Shown: piece after piece, positions 6,057 through 17,147 of the stretch | Numbering within the stretch: position 1 is the stretch's first letter | Layout of the letters: the number at the start of each line of letters is the position of its first letter | Source: Betaproteobacteria bacterium | GTDB taxonomy: Bacteria > Pseudomonadota > Gammaproteobacteria > Burkholderiales > SG8-39 | Length of the DNA stretch: 32,204 bases | Assembly: GCA_025356085.1 (NCBI GenBank) | Contig: JANXUV010000219.1 | Coordinates: forward strand, 1 to 32,204 | Direction: 5' to 3' | Translations under genes and position numbers: made by a program | The notes under the pieces: generated by a model | The model's database searches: none | What the model was told of the DNA's origin: nothing | What the model saw: only the letters and a program-made list of their open reading frames with translations

Positions 6057-7189
6057 TCCAGCGTGCGGCGGTAGACGAGCAGGCCGATCCCGATCACCAC
6101 CGTCATGAAAAGCAGGATCGGCCAGATGTTCGGCCAGAGCATGGCGAGCGTGTTGCCCTTGAGCATGATGCCGCGCACCAGGTGCAGGAAATGGGTGAGC
6201 GGCAGCACCGAGCCGATCCACTGCGCCCATTCGGGCATGCCGCGGAACGGGAACATGAAGCCCGAAAGCAGCATCGATGGCAGGAAGAAGAAGAACGTCA
6301 TCTGCATCGCCTGCAGCTGATTCTGCGCGATGGACGAGAACGTGATGCCGAGCGTCAGGTTGGCGGCGATGAAGAGGAACACGCAGAGGTAAAGCAGCGG
6401 CACGGAGCCGAGCAGCGGCACGCCGAACAGCAACTGCGCCGCGCCGATGACGATGGTCACCTGGATCAGGCCGATCATGATGTAAGGCACGATCTTGCCG
6501 GTCATCACCTCGATTGGCAGAGCCGGCGTCGATAGCAGGTTCTCGAACGTGCCGCGCTCGCGCTCGCGCGTCATCGCTAGGCCGGTCATCAGGATCATGG
6601 TCATGGTCAGGATCACGCCCATCAGCCCGGGCACGATGTTGTACTGGGTGACCGCTTCGGGGTTGTAGCGCCGCAGCACGCGCAAGTCGACCGGATCGGC
6701 GACGGGATTCAGCCGCGCCAGCGGGCCCTGCAGGTCGCGCGCGAGCGCGTTGCGCGCAATCGCGCCCAGCGCCGCCACCGCGTTGCCCGTGGCCGAGGGA
6801 TCGGTCGCGTCCGCCTCCACCAGCAGCACCGGGCGCTCGCCGCGCGCGAGCTTGCGGGAAAAATTTTCCGGCACGGTGACCACGAACTGCACCTCGCCGC
6901 GCGCCAGCAGCGCGTCGGCTTCCTCCTCGCTGCGCACCTCGCGCTCGATGCGGAAATAGCCGCTGTTCTTCAGCGCCCAGAGCAGCGTGCGCTCGTACAC
7001 GCCGTTGTCGGCCGAAAGCACCGCGGTGGGCAGGCTCTTCGGATCGGAATTGATGGCAAAACCAAACAGGATCAACTGCATGACGGGAATGCCGATGATC
7101 ATGCCGAAGGTAAGCCGGTCGCGCTTGAGCTGGATGAACTCCTTCAGCATGATGCCGACCCAGCGGGACAAGGATAGTCCGACGGTCAT
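6053..7189 (-). CDS. ABC-2 type exporter permease (YbhS/YbhR-like)
   Basis: 378 aa inner-membrane protein. There is one N-terminal helix (FGMIIGIPVMQLILFGFAI), then a periplasmic domain of about 140 residues, then five hydrophobic segments with the ABC-2 signature region (MTRERERGTFENLLSTP, then LLSGFMFPFRGMP). This layout matches YbhR/YhhJ-type permeases of drug or lipid exporters. It is the last gene of a four-gene operon, with its ATG overlapping the ATPase stop by 4 bp. Only one permease gene is present, so it probably works as a homodimer. Confidence 0.9.
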   Translation of the reverse strand: MTVGLSLSRWVGIMLKEFIQLKRDRLTFGMIIGIPVMQLILFGFAINSDPKSLPTAVLSADNGVYERTLLWALKNSGYFRIEREVRSEEEADALLARGEVQFVVTVPENFSRKLARGERPVLLVEADATDPSATGNAVAALGAIARNALARDLQGPLARLNPVADPVDLRVLRRYNPEAVTQYNIVPGLMGVILTMTMILMTGLAMTRERERGTFENLLSTPALPIEVMTGKIVPYIMIGLIQVTIVIGAAQLLFGVPLLGSVPLLYLCVFLFIAANLTLGITFSSIAQNQLQAMQMTFFFFLPSMLLSGFMFPFRGMPEWAQWIGSVLPLTHFLHLVRGIMLKGNTLAMLWPNIWPILLFMTVVIGIGLLVYRRTLD

Positions 7190-7926
7190 TGGAAGTTATC
7201 CTCCACGCCTTTCATGAGGCTGATGAACACGGCCTCGAGATCTTTTTCTCTTGTGGATGAAATCAATTCGGCCGCGGTCCCCACCGCGAGCAGCTTGCCG
7301 TAGGCGATGTAGGCCAGCTGGTCGCAACGCGAGGCCTCGTCCATGTAGTGCGTCGAAACCAGCACCGTGATGCCCTGGTCGGCGAGCTCGCGCAATTCGA
7401 TCCAGAAATCGCGCCGCGCCTTGGGATCCACGCCGGCCGTAGGCTCGTCCAGCAGCAGCAGTTTCGGCTTGTGCAGCAGGCAGGCCGCCAGCGCGAGGCG
7501 CTGCTTCCATCCGCCGGAGAGCGCGCCGGCGAGCTGGTCCTTGCGCGCCGTGAGGCCCAGCTTCTCGATCGCCTGCGCCACCGCTTCGGGCCGCCGGTCC
7601 ATGCCGTACATTCGCGCGATGAAATCCAGGTTCTCGCGGATGGTAAGGTCCTCCCAGAGCGAGAACCGCTGCGTCATGTAGCCGACCTCGCGCTTGATCT
7701 GGGCCGACTGCTTCATCACGTCGTAGCCCAGGCAGGTGCCGCTGCCAGAATCCGCGGTGAGCAGGCCGCAGATCATGCGGATCGAGGTCGTCTTGCCGCT
7801 GCCGTTCGGGCCAAGGAAGCCGAAGATCTGGCCGCGCGGCACCTTGAGGCTCAGGTCGCGCACCACGTGCTTCGCGCCGAAACTCTTGTTCAGGTCCCGG
7901 ACATCGATCGAGAACTCGCCGCTCAT
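7186..7926 (-). CDS. ABC exporter ATP-binding protein (YbhF-like half)
   Basis: 246 aa with one nucleotide-binding domain: Walker A GPNGSGKT (39-46), Q-loop around YMTQRFS, signature LSGGW (136-140) and Walker B LLLLDEPTAGVD (from 156), then a switch His in STHYMD. E. coli YbhF carries two such domains; this protein has one and so would dimerise. It powers the permease encoded immediately downstream. It overlaps both neighbours by 4 bp. Residues ELISSTREKD are encoded by a short AT-rich codon run unlike the rest of the gene. Confidence 0.92.
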   Translation of the reverse strand: MSGEFSIDVRDLNKSFGAKHVVRDLSLKVPRGQIFGFLGPNGSGKTTSIRMICGLLTADSGSGTCLGYDVMKQSAQIKREVGYMTQRFSLWEDLTIRENLDFIARMYGMDRRPEAVAQAIEKLGLTARKDQLAGALSGGWKQRLALAACLLHKPKLLLLDEPTAGVDPKARRDFWIELRELADQGITVLVSTHYMDEASRCDQLAYIAYGKLLAVGTAAELISSTREKDLEAVFISLMKGVEDNFQ

Positions 7927-8876
7927 TGCAGCGATACGTCCAGCGGCTGTCCCGGCTTGAGTCGCGTGGCGTCCGCGGGATCCGACCGTGCTTCGACCAG
8001 GAACACCAGCTTCGCGCGCTGCTCACGGCTATAGAGCACCGGCGGCGTGTACTCGGCCTGGCGCGAAACGTAGGAGATCTTTGCCGGTATCGCCGCGCCG
8101 CATCCATCGCATGCAGCACGCACCGTCTGGCCGATCTTCAGCGCGCCAACCGCGGTTTCGGGGACGAAGAAGCGCAGCTTGATATTGCCCGGCGGCAGCA
8201 GGCTCACGACCGGATTGCCGGCGGCGACCCACTCACCCTCCGAATAGAAGGTGTCCTGCACCAGGGCCTTGGCCGACGAAGCGACGGCACGCTGCGCAAG
8301 GCGCCAGTCGCTTTGCGCCAGCACCGCGCGCGCCGTCTCGACGTCGGCCTGCGCCGCGGCGATTTCCTTGTCGCGGCCGACCGACATGCGCGAAAGCTGG
8401 ATCTGTGCCTCCGTTTCCGCTACGCGCGCGATGTCCCGTTTGTAATTTCCCTTCGCCTGGTCCAGGCCCGCGTCTGAAAGAAACCCCTTGGAATGAAGCG
8501 CCTCCTGCTGCTTCAGCTGCTGCGTCGAAAGTTCGCGCGCGGCGGTGGCCTGCGCTTCCTGTGCCCGCACGGCGTCCAGCTCCGGCTTTCTTTTGCCGGC
8601 GGCAAAGTTGGCGAGCTTCGCCTCGGCGTTGCGCAGCCGTCCCTCAGCCTCGCGCCGCGACGCCTTCTCGTTCTCCTGCTCCAGCGCGAACAGCGGCGCG
8701 CCGCTCTCGACCTCCTGGCCGCGGCTCACCCACCGCTTTTCCAGCCGGCCGGCGGCGGGCGCCGCCACCAGCACGTATTCGCCTTCCGCGTAACCCTGGA
8801 ATCCGGATACCGCCCGCTCGCCGCATCCCGCCATCAGCGTGCAAGCAACCAGCGCGGCGATCGCTAAACGGATCAT
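7923..8876 (-). CDS. HlyD-family periplasmic adaptor lipoprotein
   Basis: About 317 aa from the ATG at 8876. A signal segment IRLAIAALVACTLMAGC ends in a lipobox (LMAGC), so the protein should be a lipoprotein. It is followed by a biotinyl-lipoyl-like strand (AEGEYVLVAAPAAGRLEKRWVSRGQEVE), a long alpha-helical hairpin (about residues 60-190) and a beta-barrel region. It is the YbhG-type adaptor that links the ABC exporter to the outer envelope. I chose 8876 over the track start 8915 because it gives the signal peptide and overlaps the upstream stop as ATGA. Confidence 0.9.
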   Translation of the reverse strand: MIRLAIAALVACTLMAGCGERAVSGFQGYAEGEYVLVAAPAAGRLEKRWVSRGQEVESGAPLFALEQENEKASRREAEGRLRNAEAKLANFAAGKRKPELDAVRAQEAQATAARELSTQQLKQQEALHSKGFLSDAGLDQAKGNYKRDIARVAETEAQIQLSRMSVGRDKEIAAAQADVETARAVLAQSDWRLAQRAVASSAKALVQDTFYSEGEWVAAGNPVVSLLPPGNIKLRFFVPETAVGALKIGQTVRAACDGCGAAIPAKISYVSRQAEYTPPVLYSREQRAKLVFLVEARSDPADATRLKPGQPLDVSLQ

Positions 8877-9850
8877 TCCGCCCTCGCCCCAGAGAGCTTG
8901 ATCACCCCCGCCCACTTGGCGCGCTCGCTCTTGATGTAGGCGCCGAATTGCTCGGGCGTGCCAGGCGCGGGATCGAGGCCCTGGTTGTGCAGCGTCGCCT
9001 TGACGTCTTCCATGTTGAGGATTTTCGTCACCTCGGCGTTCAGCTGGTCGATGATCGCGCGCGGCGTCTTCGCGGGCACCACGATGCCGTACCAGTTGTT
9101 GGCATCGAACCCGGTCAGGCCGGTCTCGGAAATGGTCGGCAGCTCCGGCGTCAGCGACGAGCGCCTGACGGTGGTCACGGCGATGCCCTTGATGCGCCCG
9201 GCCTTGATCTGGGAAATGGCGCTCGCCGTCGTGGCAAAGACGAGCTGCACCTGGCCGCCGACCAGGTCCGTCATCGCCGGCCCGCCGCCCTTGTAGGGCA
9301 CGTGCACCAGCTTCACGCCCGCCATCAGGTTGAACAGCTCGATGGACAGGTGTCCCGTGGCGCCGATGCCCGAGGAGCCGGCCGACAGCGACTTCTGCTT
9401 CGCGAGCGCGATCAGCTCCTGCACCCAGTTGACCGGCACGGAGGGATGCAGGACCAGCACATTGGTCGCGTCCACCACCTGGATCACCGGCGCGAAATCG
9501 ACCTCCGGATCGAACTTCAGGTTGCCATAGAGGCTCGGGTTGATCGCAAGCGCCGCGATCGTACCCATGAGGATGGTGTAGCCGTCGGGCGCGGCCCGCG
9601 CCACCTGCTCGGTGGCGGTATTGCCGGCCGCGCCGGGCCGGTTCTCGACGATCACCTGCTGCCCCAGCAGTTCAGACAGCTTGAGTGCGACGGGGCGCGC
9701 GGTCAGGTCGGTGCCGCCGCCCGGCGCGAAGCCGACGATCATGCGGATCGGCCGCATCGGGTAGGTATCAGCCGGTAAGGCCGCAGGCGTTGCCGCGACC
9801 AAGGCAAGTATCGCGGAGATGAACCGCAGTTTCGAATTCAAATCAGCCAT
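8873..9850 (-). CDS. Bug/TctC-family periplasmic solute-binding protein
   Basis: About 325 aa. It has a signal peptide (LRFISAILALVAATPAALPA) followed by the typical Bug/TctC start (YPMRPIRMIVGFAPGGGTDLTAR) and the conserved ENRPGAAGN and VPYKGGGPAMTDL motifs. The family usually binds carboxylates for tripartite tricarboxylate transporters, but no TctA or TctB is here. Instead it overlaps the HlyD adaptor by 4 bp and is the first gene of an ABC exporter operon. The start at 9850 is preferred over 9901, which would come within 2 bp of the divergent GST start. Confidence 0.9.
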   Translation of the reverse strand: MADLNSKLRFISAILALVAATPAALPADTYPMRPIRMIVGFAPGGGTDLTARPVALKLSELLGQQVIVENRPGAAGNTATEQVARAAPDGYTILMGTIAALAINPSLYGNLKFDPEVDFAPVIQVVDATNVLVLHPSVPVNWVQELIALAKQKSLSAGSSGIGATGHLSIELFNLMAGVKLVHVPYKGGGPAMTDLVGGQVQLVFATTASAISQIKAGRIKGIAVTTVRRSSLTPELPTISETGLTGFDANNWYGIVVPAKTPRAIIDQLNAEVTKILNMEDVKATLHNQGLDPAPGTPEQFGAYIKSERAKWAGVIKLSGARAE

Positions 9851-9903
9851 GGTGCTATCTTTTGCAGTAATTCTATTCCCACCGAACATTCCAGGAGACA
9901 TAA

Positions 9904-10593
9904 ATGCTCAAGTTCTTCTTTAACGGCTCACCCAATCCGACCAAGGTCGCCCTGTTCCTCGAGGAGGCCGGCATTGCGTATGAACCGCATCCGGTGGACA
10001 CCCGCAAGGGCGAACAGTTCGGCGCCGCGTTCCTGGCGATCAACCCGAATGGCAAGGTGCCCGCAGTGGTCGACGGCGATGTGACCGTGTTCGACAGCAA
10101 CGCGATCCTGCTCTACCTCGCCGAAAAGACCGGCAAGTTCCTGCCGCCCGCGTCGGTACGCGGCGAAACCCTCTCCTGGCTGATGTTCGTCGCTACCGGC
10201 GTCGGCCCCTTTTCCGGCCAGGCGGTGCACTTCAAGCACTTCGCGCCCGAGAAAGTACCCTACGCCCACAACCGCTACCAGTACGAGGCGGCACGCCACT
10301 TCGGCGTTCTCGAAGCGCGCCTCGCCACACGCCGCTACATGGTTGGCGACGCCTACTCCATCGTCGACATGGAGGTCTGGGGCTGGGCGCGCATGATCCC
10401 GTTTATCATGGGCGACAGCGCATGGGACAAATTCCCCAACGTGAAGCGCCTGCACGACGACATCGGCGCCCGTCCTGCCGCCGCGCGCGCGGTCGCGCTG
10501 AAGGACAAGTTCAAGTTCAAGGCCGAGATGGACGACGAGGCGCGCGCGCATATGTTCAGGCACCTGGCTTCGGGAGCCACCGCCGCTGCCTAG
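9904..10593 (+). CDS. Glutathione S-transferase family protein (YghU/YfcG-like)
   Basis: 229 aa. The N-terminal thioredoxin-like domain has a SPNPTKVALFLEEAG helix start, the cis-Pro loop GKVPAVVD and the glutathione-contact motif FDSNAILLYLAE. The C-terminal all-helical domain has a conserved YSIVDMEVWGW cap motif. The family includes disulfide-bond oxidoreductases and glutathione transferases; the substrate is unknown. AGGAG sits about 8 nt before the ATG. It is divergent from the Bug/ABC operon and convergent with the deacetylase. Confidence 0.88.
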   Translation: MLKFFFNGSPNPTKVALFLEEAGIAYEPHPVDTRKGEQFGAAFLAINPNGKVPAVVDGDVTVFDSNAILLYLAEKTGKFLPPASVRGETLSWLMFVATGVGPFSGQAVHFKHFAPEKVPYAHNRYQYEAARHFGVLEARLATRRYMVGDAYSIVDMEVWGWARMIPFIMGDSAWDKFPNVKRLHDDIGARPAAARAVALKDKFKFKAEMDDEARAHMFRHLASGATAAA

Positions 10594-10614
10594 CTTCTCA
10601 CCAGGGAAGTTGCG

Positions 10615-11541
10615 TCAGTTCAGTCCGGCCAGCACGCGCACGTGCTGGACCACGCTTCTGCCGAGCGCGGACAGCGCGTAGCCGCCTTCCAGCATCGATA
10701 CGATCCGGCCTTTCGCATGCCGGTCGGCGACCGCCTTCACCTGCTCGGTGACCCAGCGGTAGTCGGCGTCCTTCAGTTGCATCATCGCCATGTCGTCCTC
10801 GACGTGGGCGTCGAAGCCGGCCGAGAAAATTACCAGCTCCGGACGGAACTCGTCCAGCGCCGGCAACCAGTGCTGCGTCACCGCCTCGTGGAAGGGCTTG
10901 GAGCCTGCGCCCGCATGCAGGGGCACGTTCACCATGTTCGAAGCCGGCATCTCGGTGCCGCTGTAGGGATAGAACGGATGCTGGAAAGTCGAGGCCATCA
11001 GCACGCGCGGGTCGCCTTCGAAAATGTCCTCGGTGCCGTTGCCATGGTGCACGTCGAAATCGACGATCGCCACGCGCTCGAGGCCGTGCGCGTGGATGGC
11101 GTGGCGCGCCGCCACCGCCACGCTGTTGAAAATGCAGAAGCCCATCGGCCGCGCCCGGCAGGCGTGATGGCCTGGCGGGCGCACGCTGCAGAATGCGTTT
11201 TGAATTTTCTGCTGGAAGATCAGGTCGACGGCCTGCACGCCGGCACCCGCGGCGTGCAGGGCGGCGCTCAGCGTGAAGGGGTTCATCGCCGTGTCCGGAT
11301 CAAGGTGCACCGTGCCCGTTTCGGGCGCCGCCTCGCGGATCGCGCGCACGTATTCGATCGGATGCACGCGCGCGAGCTGCTCATCGGTGGCGAGCGGCGC
11401 CTGGTAGCGCTGCAGATAGCTGTCGACACCCGACGCAATCAACTGATCCTCGATCGCAATGAGGCGCGCCGGCTGCTCGGGATGGCCGGCCCCCATGTCA
11501 TGCTTCAGGCAGTCCGGGTGGGTGATGAACGCCGTGGGCAT
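10615..11541 (-). CDS. Histone-deacetylase-family (class II-like) amidohydrolase
   Basis: 308 aa. It has the arginase/deacetylase fold with catalytic RPPGHHA (His125-His126), zinc ligands in [11 protein letters not shown] (Asp163, His165) and AGFDAH (Asp244), and the transition-state Tyr in EGGYAL (288). It removes acetyl groups from lysine or polyamine-like substrates in the cytosol; bacterial members are often annotated as acetoin-utilisation or acetylpolyamine hydrolases. All catalytic positions are present. It is divergent from moxR with only 31 bp between the start codons. Confidence 0.9.
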   Translation of the reverse strand: MPTAFITHPDCLKHDMGAGHPEQPARLIAIEDQLIASGVDSYLQRYQAPLATDEQLARVHPIEYVRAIREAAPETGTVHLDPDTAMNPFTLSAALHAAGAGVQAVDLIFQQKIQNAFCSVRPPGHHACRARPMGFCIFNSVAVAARHAIHAHGLERVAIVDFDVHHGNGTEDIFEGDPRVLMASTFQHPFYPYSGTEMPASNMVNVPLHAGAGSKPFHEAVTQHWLPALDEFRPELVIFSAGFDAHVEDDMAMMQLKDADYRWVTEQVKAVADRHAKGRIVSMLEGGYALSALGRSVVQHVRVLAGLN

Positions 11542-11572
11542 AAGATCATGAATACTAACGTAGAATGTTTAT

Positions 11573-12514
<942 letters not shown>

Positions 12515-12522
12515 CGCTATCT

Positions 12523-12540
12523 TCCCCGCGTAAGCGGGGA
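12523..12540. terminator. Hairpin between convergent genes, possible bidirectional terminator
   Basis: A perfect 7-bp GC-rich stem TCCCCGC / GCGGGGA encloses the loop GTAA, between the moxR stop (12514) and the stop of the convergent reductase (12542). On the plus strand it is followed shortly by GGTTTT; on the minus strand there is no T run. It could serve as a weak terminator for moxR. Confidence 0.5.
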
Positions 12541-12541
12541 G

Positions 12542-13459
12542 CTAGGTTTTACCGGTGGCGTGCAACGCCAGAATATCGGCGATCGCACGATTCAGCGGTG
12601 TCGGCACGCCTTTGCTCTGACCCAGTTCCACCACGCCGCCAGCGAGCCAGCGGACCTCCAGCGGATTGCCTCGCTCAAGATCGTGGTGCATCGACGACGT
12701 CATGTCATAGGCCACATCGTCCGCAAGCTGGAGGCGCACCGCGGCATAGTCTTCGGGCAGGTCCACGCCGTGCGCCCGGCCGACCGCGACAACCTCCCGC
12801 ATCACGTCGAGCAGGAAAGCGCGGGTCCGTGGATTCTCCCGGATAGGGCCAATGGGCCTGCGAATTGTCGTCGTGGTCCCCGACAGCCCCACCAGAAATA
12901 CATACTTCTGCCAAATTTCCCGCAGGATATTCTCCGACAGTTCCGCCTTGATGCCGCCGGCGAGACAGGCCGACAAAAGCGCCTGCCCGCGAAGTGACCG
13001 GGAGCCATCGAACTCCCCGAACAGTAGCCGCTGCATCGGCCCCGTCTGGCGGATGACGCCCGGCCTGTCGATCGTCGTCGCGACGTAACCCACACCGCCC
13101 ATGAGGTGCGATTTTCCGTATGCGGCGCGCAAATACTGGTCTTTAAGAACGCCGTTCTGAAACGAAATGACCGTCGTGTCTGCGCCGACCAGCGGACGGA
13201 TCTGTTGCAACGCCGCCTCGGTGTCCCACAGCTTCACGCACAGCATCACGACATCGACGACGCCGATTTCGCCCGGATTATCCGTCGCATTGACACGGGG
13301 GATATGAACAGCTGAAGGCCCTTCAATACGCAGGCCCTCGTTGCGCATGGCCTGAAGGTGCTTGCCTCGGGCAACGAAGCGCACATCCGACCCTCCCTCA
13401 CAAAGGCGGGCGCCGAAAAAGCCGCCCAGCCCGCCCGAACCCATGATCGCAATGCGCAT
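12542..13459 (-). CDS. 2-dehydropantoate 2-reductase family protein (PanE/ApbA-like)
   Basis: About 305 aa from the ATG at 13459. The Rossmann motif MGSGGLGGFFGARL is at the N-terminus, followed by VMLCVKLWDTE, the ISFQNGV loop and a helical C-domain whose REIWQKYVFLVG carries the catalytic Lys. The family reduces ketopantoate to pantoate with NADPH for coenzyme A synthesis. Many bacteria carry several paralogues of unknown substrate, so panE itself is not claimed. The track ORF extends to 13639 inside the nucleoside transporter and was trimmed. It starts 17 bp after the transporter stop. Confidence 0.85.
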   Translation of the reverse strand: MRIAIMGSGGLGGFFGARLCEGGSDVRFVARGKHLQAMRNEGLRIEGPSAVHIPRVNATDNPGEIGVVDVVMLCVKLWDTEAALQQIRPLVGADTTVISFQNGVLKDQYLRAAYGKSHLMGGVGYVATTIDRPGVIRQTGPMQRLLFGEFDGSRSLRGQALLSACLAGGIKAELSENILREIWQKYVFLVGLSGTTTTIRRPIGPIRENPRTRAFLLDVMREVVAVGRAHGVDLPEDYAAVRLQLADDVAYDMTSSMHHDLERGNPLEVRWLAGGVVELGQSKGVPTPLNRAIADILALHATGKT

Positions 13460-13476
13460 GGCCCCGACGTTCACGC

Positions 13477-14681
13477 CTAGACGATCATTCCGACCGTTGC
13501 GGCGGTCAGGCAGGTCGCCAGCGTGCCGGCAACGATGGATTTCATGCCGAGTGAGACGATTTCCGGACGGCGCTCGGGACACATGGTGCTCATGCCGCCG
13601 ATCATGATGCCGAGGCTGCCAAAGTTGGCGAAGCCGCACAGCGCGTAAGTCATCAGCAGGCGGCTGCGTTCGGAGAGTTCCGCGCTTTTCGCTAGATCGA
13701 TATAGGCCACCAGTTCGTTCAATACCGTCTTGGTGCCGAGCAACTGACCGGCGGCCTGCGCTTCAGTCCAGGGAATGCCGGCCAGCCAGGCGAGCGGCGC
13801 GAGGGCCCAGCCGAGAATGCCCTGCATCGAATAAGGAGCGATGACGATATTCACCAGCGTCACCAGCGCGACGAACACCACCAGCATGGCGATGATATTC
13901 ACCAGCAATTGCGCGCCGCCGAGCGTGCCCTGCGTCAGCGCATCCATGCTGCTGGAGGCTTCGGATTTGAGATCGAGGACCCCGCCGGTCGCCTGACCCT
14001 CAGGCGGCACCATCAGGAAAGAGACCACCAGCGCGGCGGGCGCGGAGACGATGGAGGCGATCAGCAGGTGCGCGACCGCGTCGGGCAGCACCCTGCCGAG
14101 AATGCTGGCGTAGAGGAACAGCACCGTGCCGGCGATCGAAGCCATGCCGCCCACCATGATCGCGAATAGTTCGCCGCGCGAAACGCGCGCCAGCCACGGC
14201 CGCACGAAGAGCGGCGCCTCGACCATGCCGACGAAGACGTTGGCCGCGGTTGACAGGCCGACCACGCCGCCGACGCCCATCGCGCGCTCGAGCAGCCAGG
14301 AGATCGCGCGCACCAGCCGCTGCAGCAGGCCCCAGTGGAACAGCAGCGCCGATAACGCGCTCATCACCAGCACGATCGGCAGGGCGCGGAAGGCAAGCAC
14401 GAAATTCGAGTTCGCATCAGTCACCGCAAAGGGTGCGGGCCCGCCGCCCAGAAAGCCGAAGACGAGCGACGTTCCGGCTTGCGTGGCTTTTTCCAGGGCG
14501 GTCAAAACATCGTTGAGAGCAAGAAACGCATCCTTGGCGAAGGGCAGCTTGAGGAACAGCAGCGCGAGCGCAAGCTGCAGCAGCAGGCCGGCGACTATCG
14601 CGCGCCACGGAACGGCTTTGCGGTTTTCACTGAACAGCCACGCGAGCACGACAAGCCCGGCAATGCCCGCCAGACCTTGAA

Positions 14682-14685
<4 letters not shown>
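13477..14685 (-). CDS. Concentrative nucleoside transporter (CNT/NupC family)
   Basis: 402 aa inner-membrane protein with 9-10 hydrophobic segments. CNT signatures are present: GTKTVLNELVAYIDL, the central STAANVFVGMVEAPL (nucleoside and sodium-site hairpin), and MTYALCGFANFGSLGIMIGG near the C-terminus. It imports nucleosides by ion symport. The GTG start overlaps the pyrF stop as GTGA, so pyrimidine synthesis and nucleoside salvage are translationally linked here. Confidence 0.93.
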
Positions 14686-15984
<1,299 letters not shown>

Positions 15985-15986
15985 AT

Positions 15987-16346
15987 ATGCGGTTCATGCA
16001 TTTCAATCCGGCGCTCTTGCGGCTGGCCGCGTCCGCGACCCTGATCGCCCTGATCGTTCTTTGCCTCGCCTGGGAGCTGTGGCTCGCGCCATTGCGGCCC
16101 GGCGGCTCCTACCTCGCGCTGAAGGCGGCGCCTCTCGGCATCCCGCTGCTCGGCATCCTGCTCGGCTGGCGCTACACCTACCAGTGGAGCTCGATGTTCG
16201 TGCTGGCTTACTTCACTGAAGGCGTGATGCGCGGCTGGAGCGATCGCGGCCCGTCGCAAACCCTCGCCCTGACCGAGGCGGCTCTCAGCGCGATTTTTTT
16301 CGCGGCGGTGGTGGCGTATGCGCGGCTGACGAGAGCAAACGCTTAG
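15987..16346 (+). CDS. DUF2069 membrane protein
   Basis: 119 aa with about four hydrophobic segments (LIALIVLCLAWELWLAPL, APLGIPLLGILLGW, SMFVLAYFTEGVMRGW, ALSAIFFAAVVAYARL). This is the DUF2069 layout, with a conserved Trp-rich YQWSSM loop. The function is unknown. It starts 2 bp after wrbA and is surely in the same transcript. Its last 62 bp overlap the 3' end of the convergent CitE-like gene. Confidence 0.85.
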   Translation: MRFMHFNPALLRLAASATLIALIVLCLAWELWLAPLRPGGSYLALKAAPLGIPLLGILLGWRYTYQWSSMFVLAYFTEGVMRGWSDRGPSQTLALTEAALSAIFFAAVVAYARLTRANA

Positions 16347-17145
16347 CGGCGGAGTAGATCGGCACTTCGACAAGCTTGCCGTCGACTTTGGCGCGTTCTT
16401 TTCCTTCTTTTCTGGCCTGCTCGAACGATTGGACGATGCGTCTCGCGTTCTTCAACTCGACGGCAGAAATGGATAAAACCTTGTTGATTGCCTCGGCATG
16501 CCCGGTTGCGATGAGGCTTTTCATCCGGTAGCCCAACTGCTTCGCGTAGCGCGCATCCGCCGCCGCCCCCTTCGCATCGCTGAACGTATAAGGACAATCG
16601 ATCGCTTCCACGCCGGCAGCGCGGCATTCGACGAGGAAGCGGGCGCGCACGTAGGCAAGCTCTTCGCCGCCGCGGCTGCGGTTGGTGCCGAGGTCGGCGA
16701 CCATGTCTTCGCTCGCCACGAGCATGGCGATCACCTTCCGGCTCGCCTTGCCAATGGCGCAGGCATTCAGCAGGCCCGCGGCCGTCTCTACATTCGGCAC
16801 CAGATCGAAAGCGCCGCCGGTCGCGTGCTCGAGCGCCTTGACCTGGTCCGGCGAAACGACTTTCGGCATCAATACGATATCGGGCCGCCCCTTCAGTACT
16901 GCAGTCAGATCCTCGTGTCCGCACGATTCGAGCGGATTGACGCGCACCGCGGCGATCTTGCCGGCCTTGCGCCAGCGGTCGTACAGAACTGCCGCCCTCG
17001 CCCGCGCCTCGGGCCTGCGCTCCGGCGGCGTGAAGTCCTCGAGCTCTTGGATCAGGACATCGGCGCCCGAGCGCGCGGCCGCCTCATGAGCGGCCGCATC
17101 GGCACCCGGAACGAAAAGCCACGAACGGCGCGGGCGAGGACTCAA
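16285..17145 (-). CDS. HpcH/HpaI aldolase / citrate-lyase beta (CitE-like) family protein
   Basis: 286 aa TIM-barrel. It begins RRSWLFVPGAD, followed by a metal-site strand LIQELEDFTPPERRPEAR, then the VRVNPLES loop, PDIVLMPKV and LVPNVETAAGL (metal-binding Glu). CitE-like stand-alone proteins cleave CoA thioesters such as malyl-, citramalyl- or HMG-type compounds. The exact substrate is unclear, and the strand reads ELED where classic CitE has DLED. The start codon is TTG, 2 bp after the leuA stop, so it is probably co-translated with leuA. It ends in a Lys/Pro-rich tail overlapping the convergent DUF2069 gene. Confidence 0.8.
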   Translation of the reverse strand: MSPRPRRSWLFVPGADAAAHEAAARSGADVLIQELEDFTPPERRPEARARAAVLYDRWRKAGKIAAVRVNPLESCGHEDLTAVLKGRPDIVLMPKVVSPDQVKALEHATGGAFDLVPNVETAAGLLNACAIGKASRKVIAMLVASEDMVADLGTNRSRGGEELAYVRARFLVECRAAGVEAIDCPYTFSDAKGAAADARYAKQLGYRMKSLIATGHAEAINKVLSISAVELKNARRIVQSFEQARKEGKERAKVDGKLVEVPIYSAAKRLLSSAAHTPPPPRKKSR

Positions 17146-17147
17146 GC

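Noticed and set aside
8405-9778. 457-aa plus-strand ORF across hlyD and the Bug gene
   Set aside because: It is the antisense shadow of two genes with clear signal peptides and motifs; its composition is Arg/Pro/His-rich without domains.
9851-9903. Divergent promoters between the Bug gene and the GST
   Set aside because: A TAGAAT-like -10 is visible on the minus strand, but no acceptable -35 lies at 16-18 bp, so I do not call a promoter.
12521-12540. Sequence CTTCCCCGCGTAAGCGGGGA resembling a type I-E CRISPR repeat core
   Set aside because: It occurs once, has no spacers or cas genes, and is better explained as a hairpin between convergent genes.
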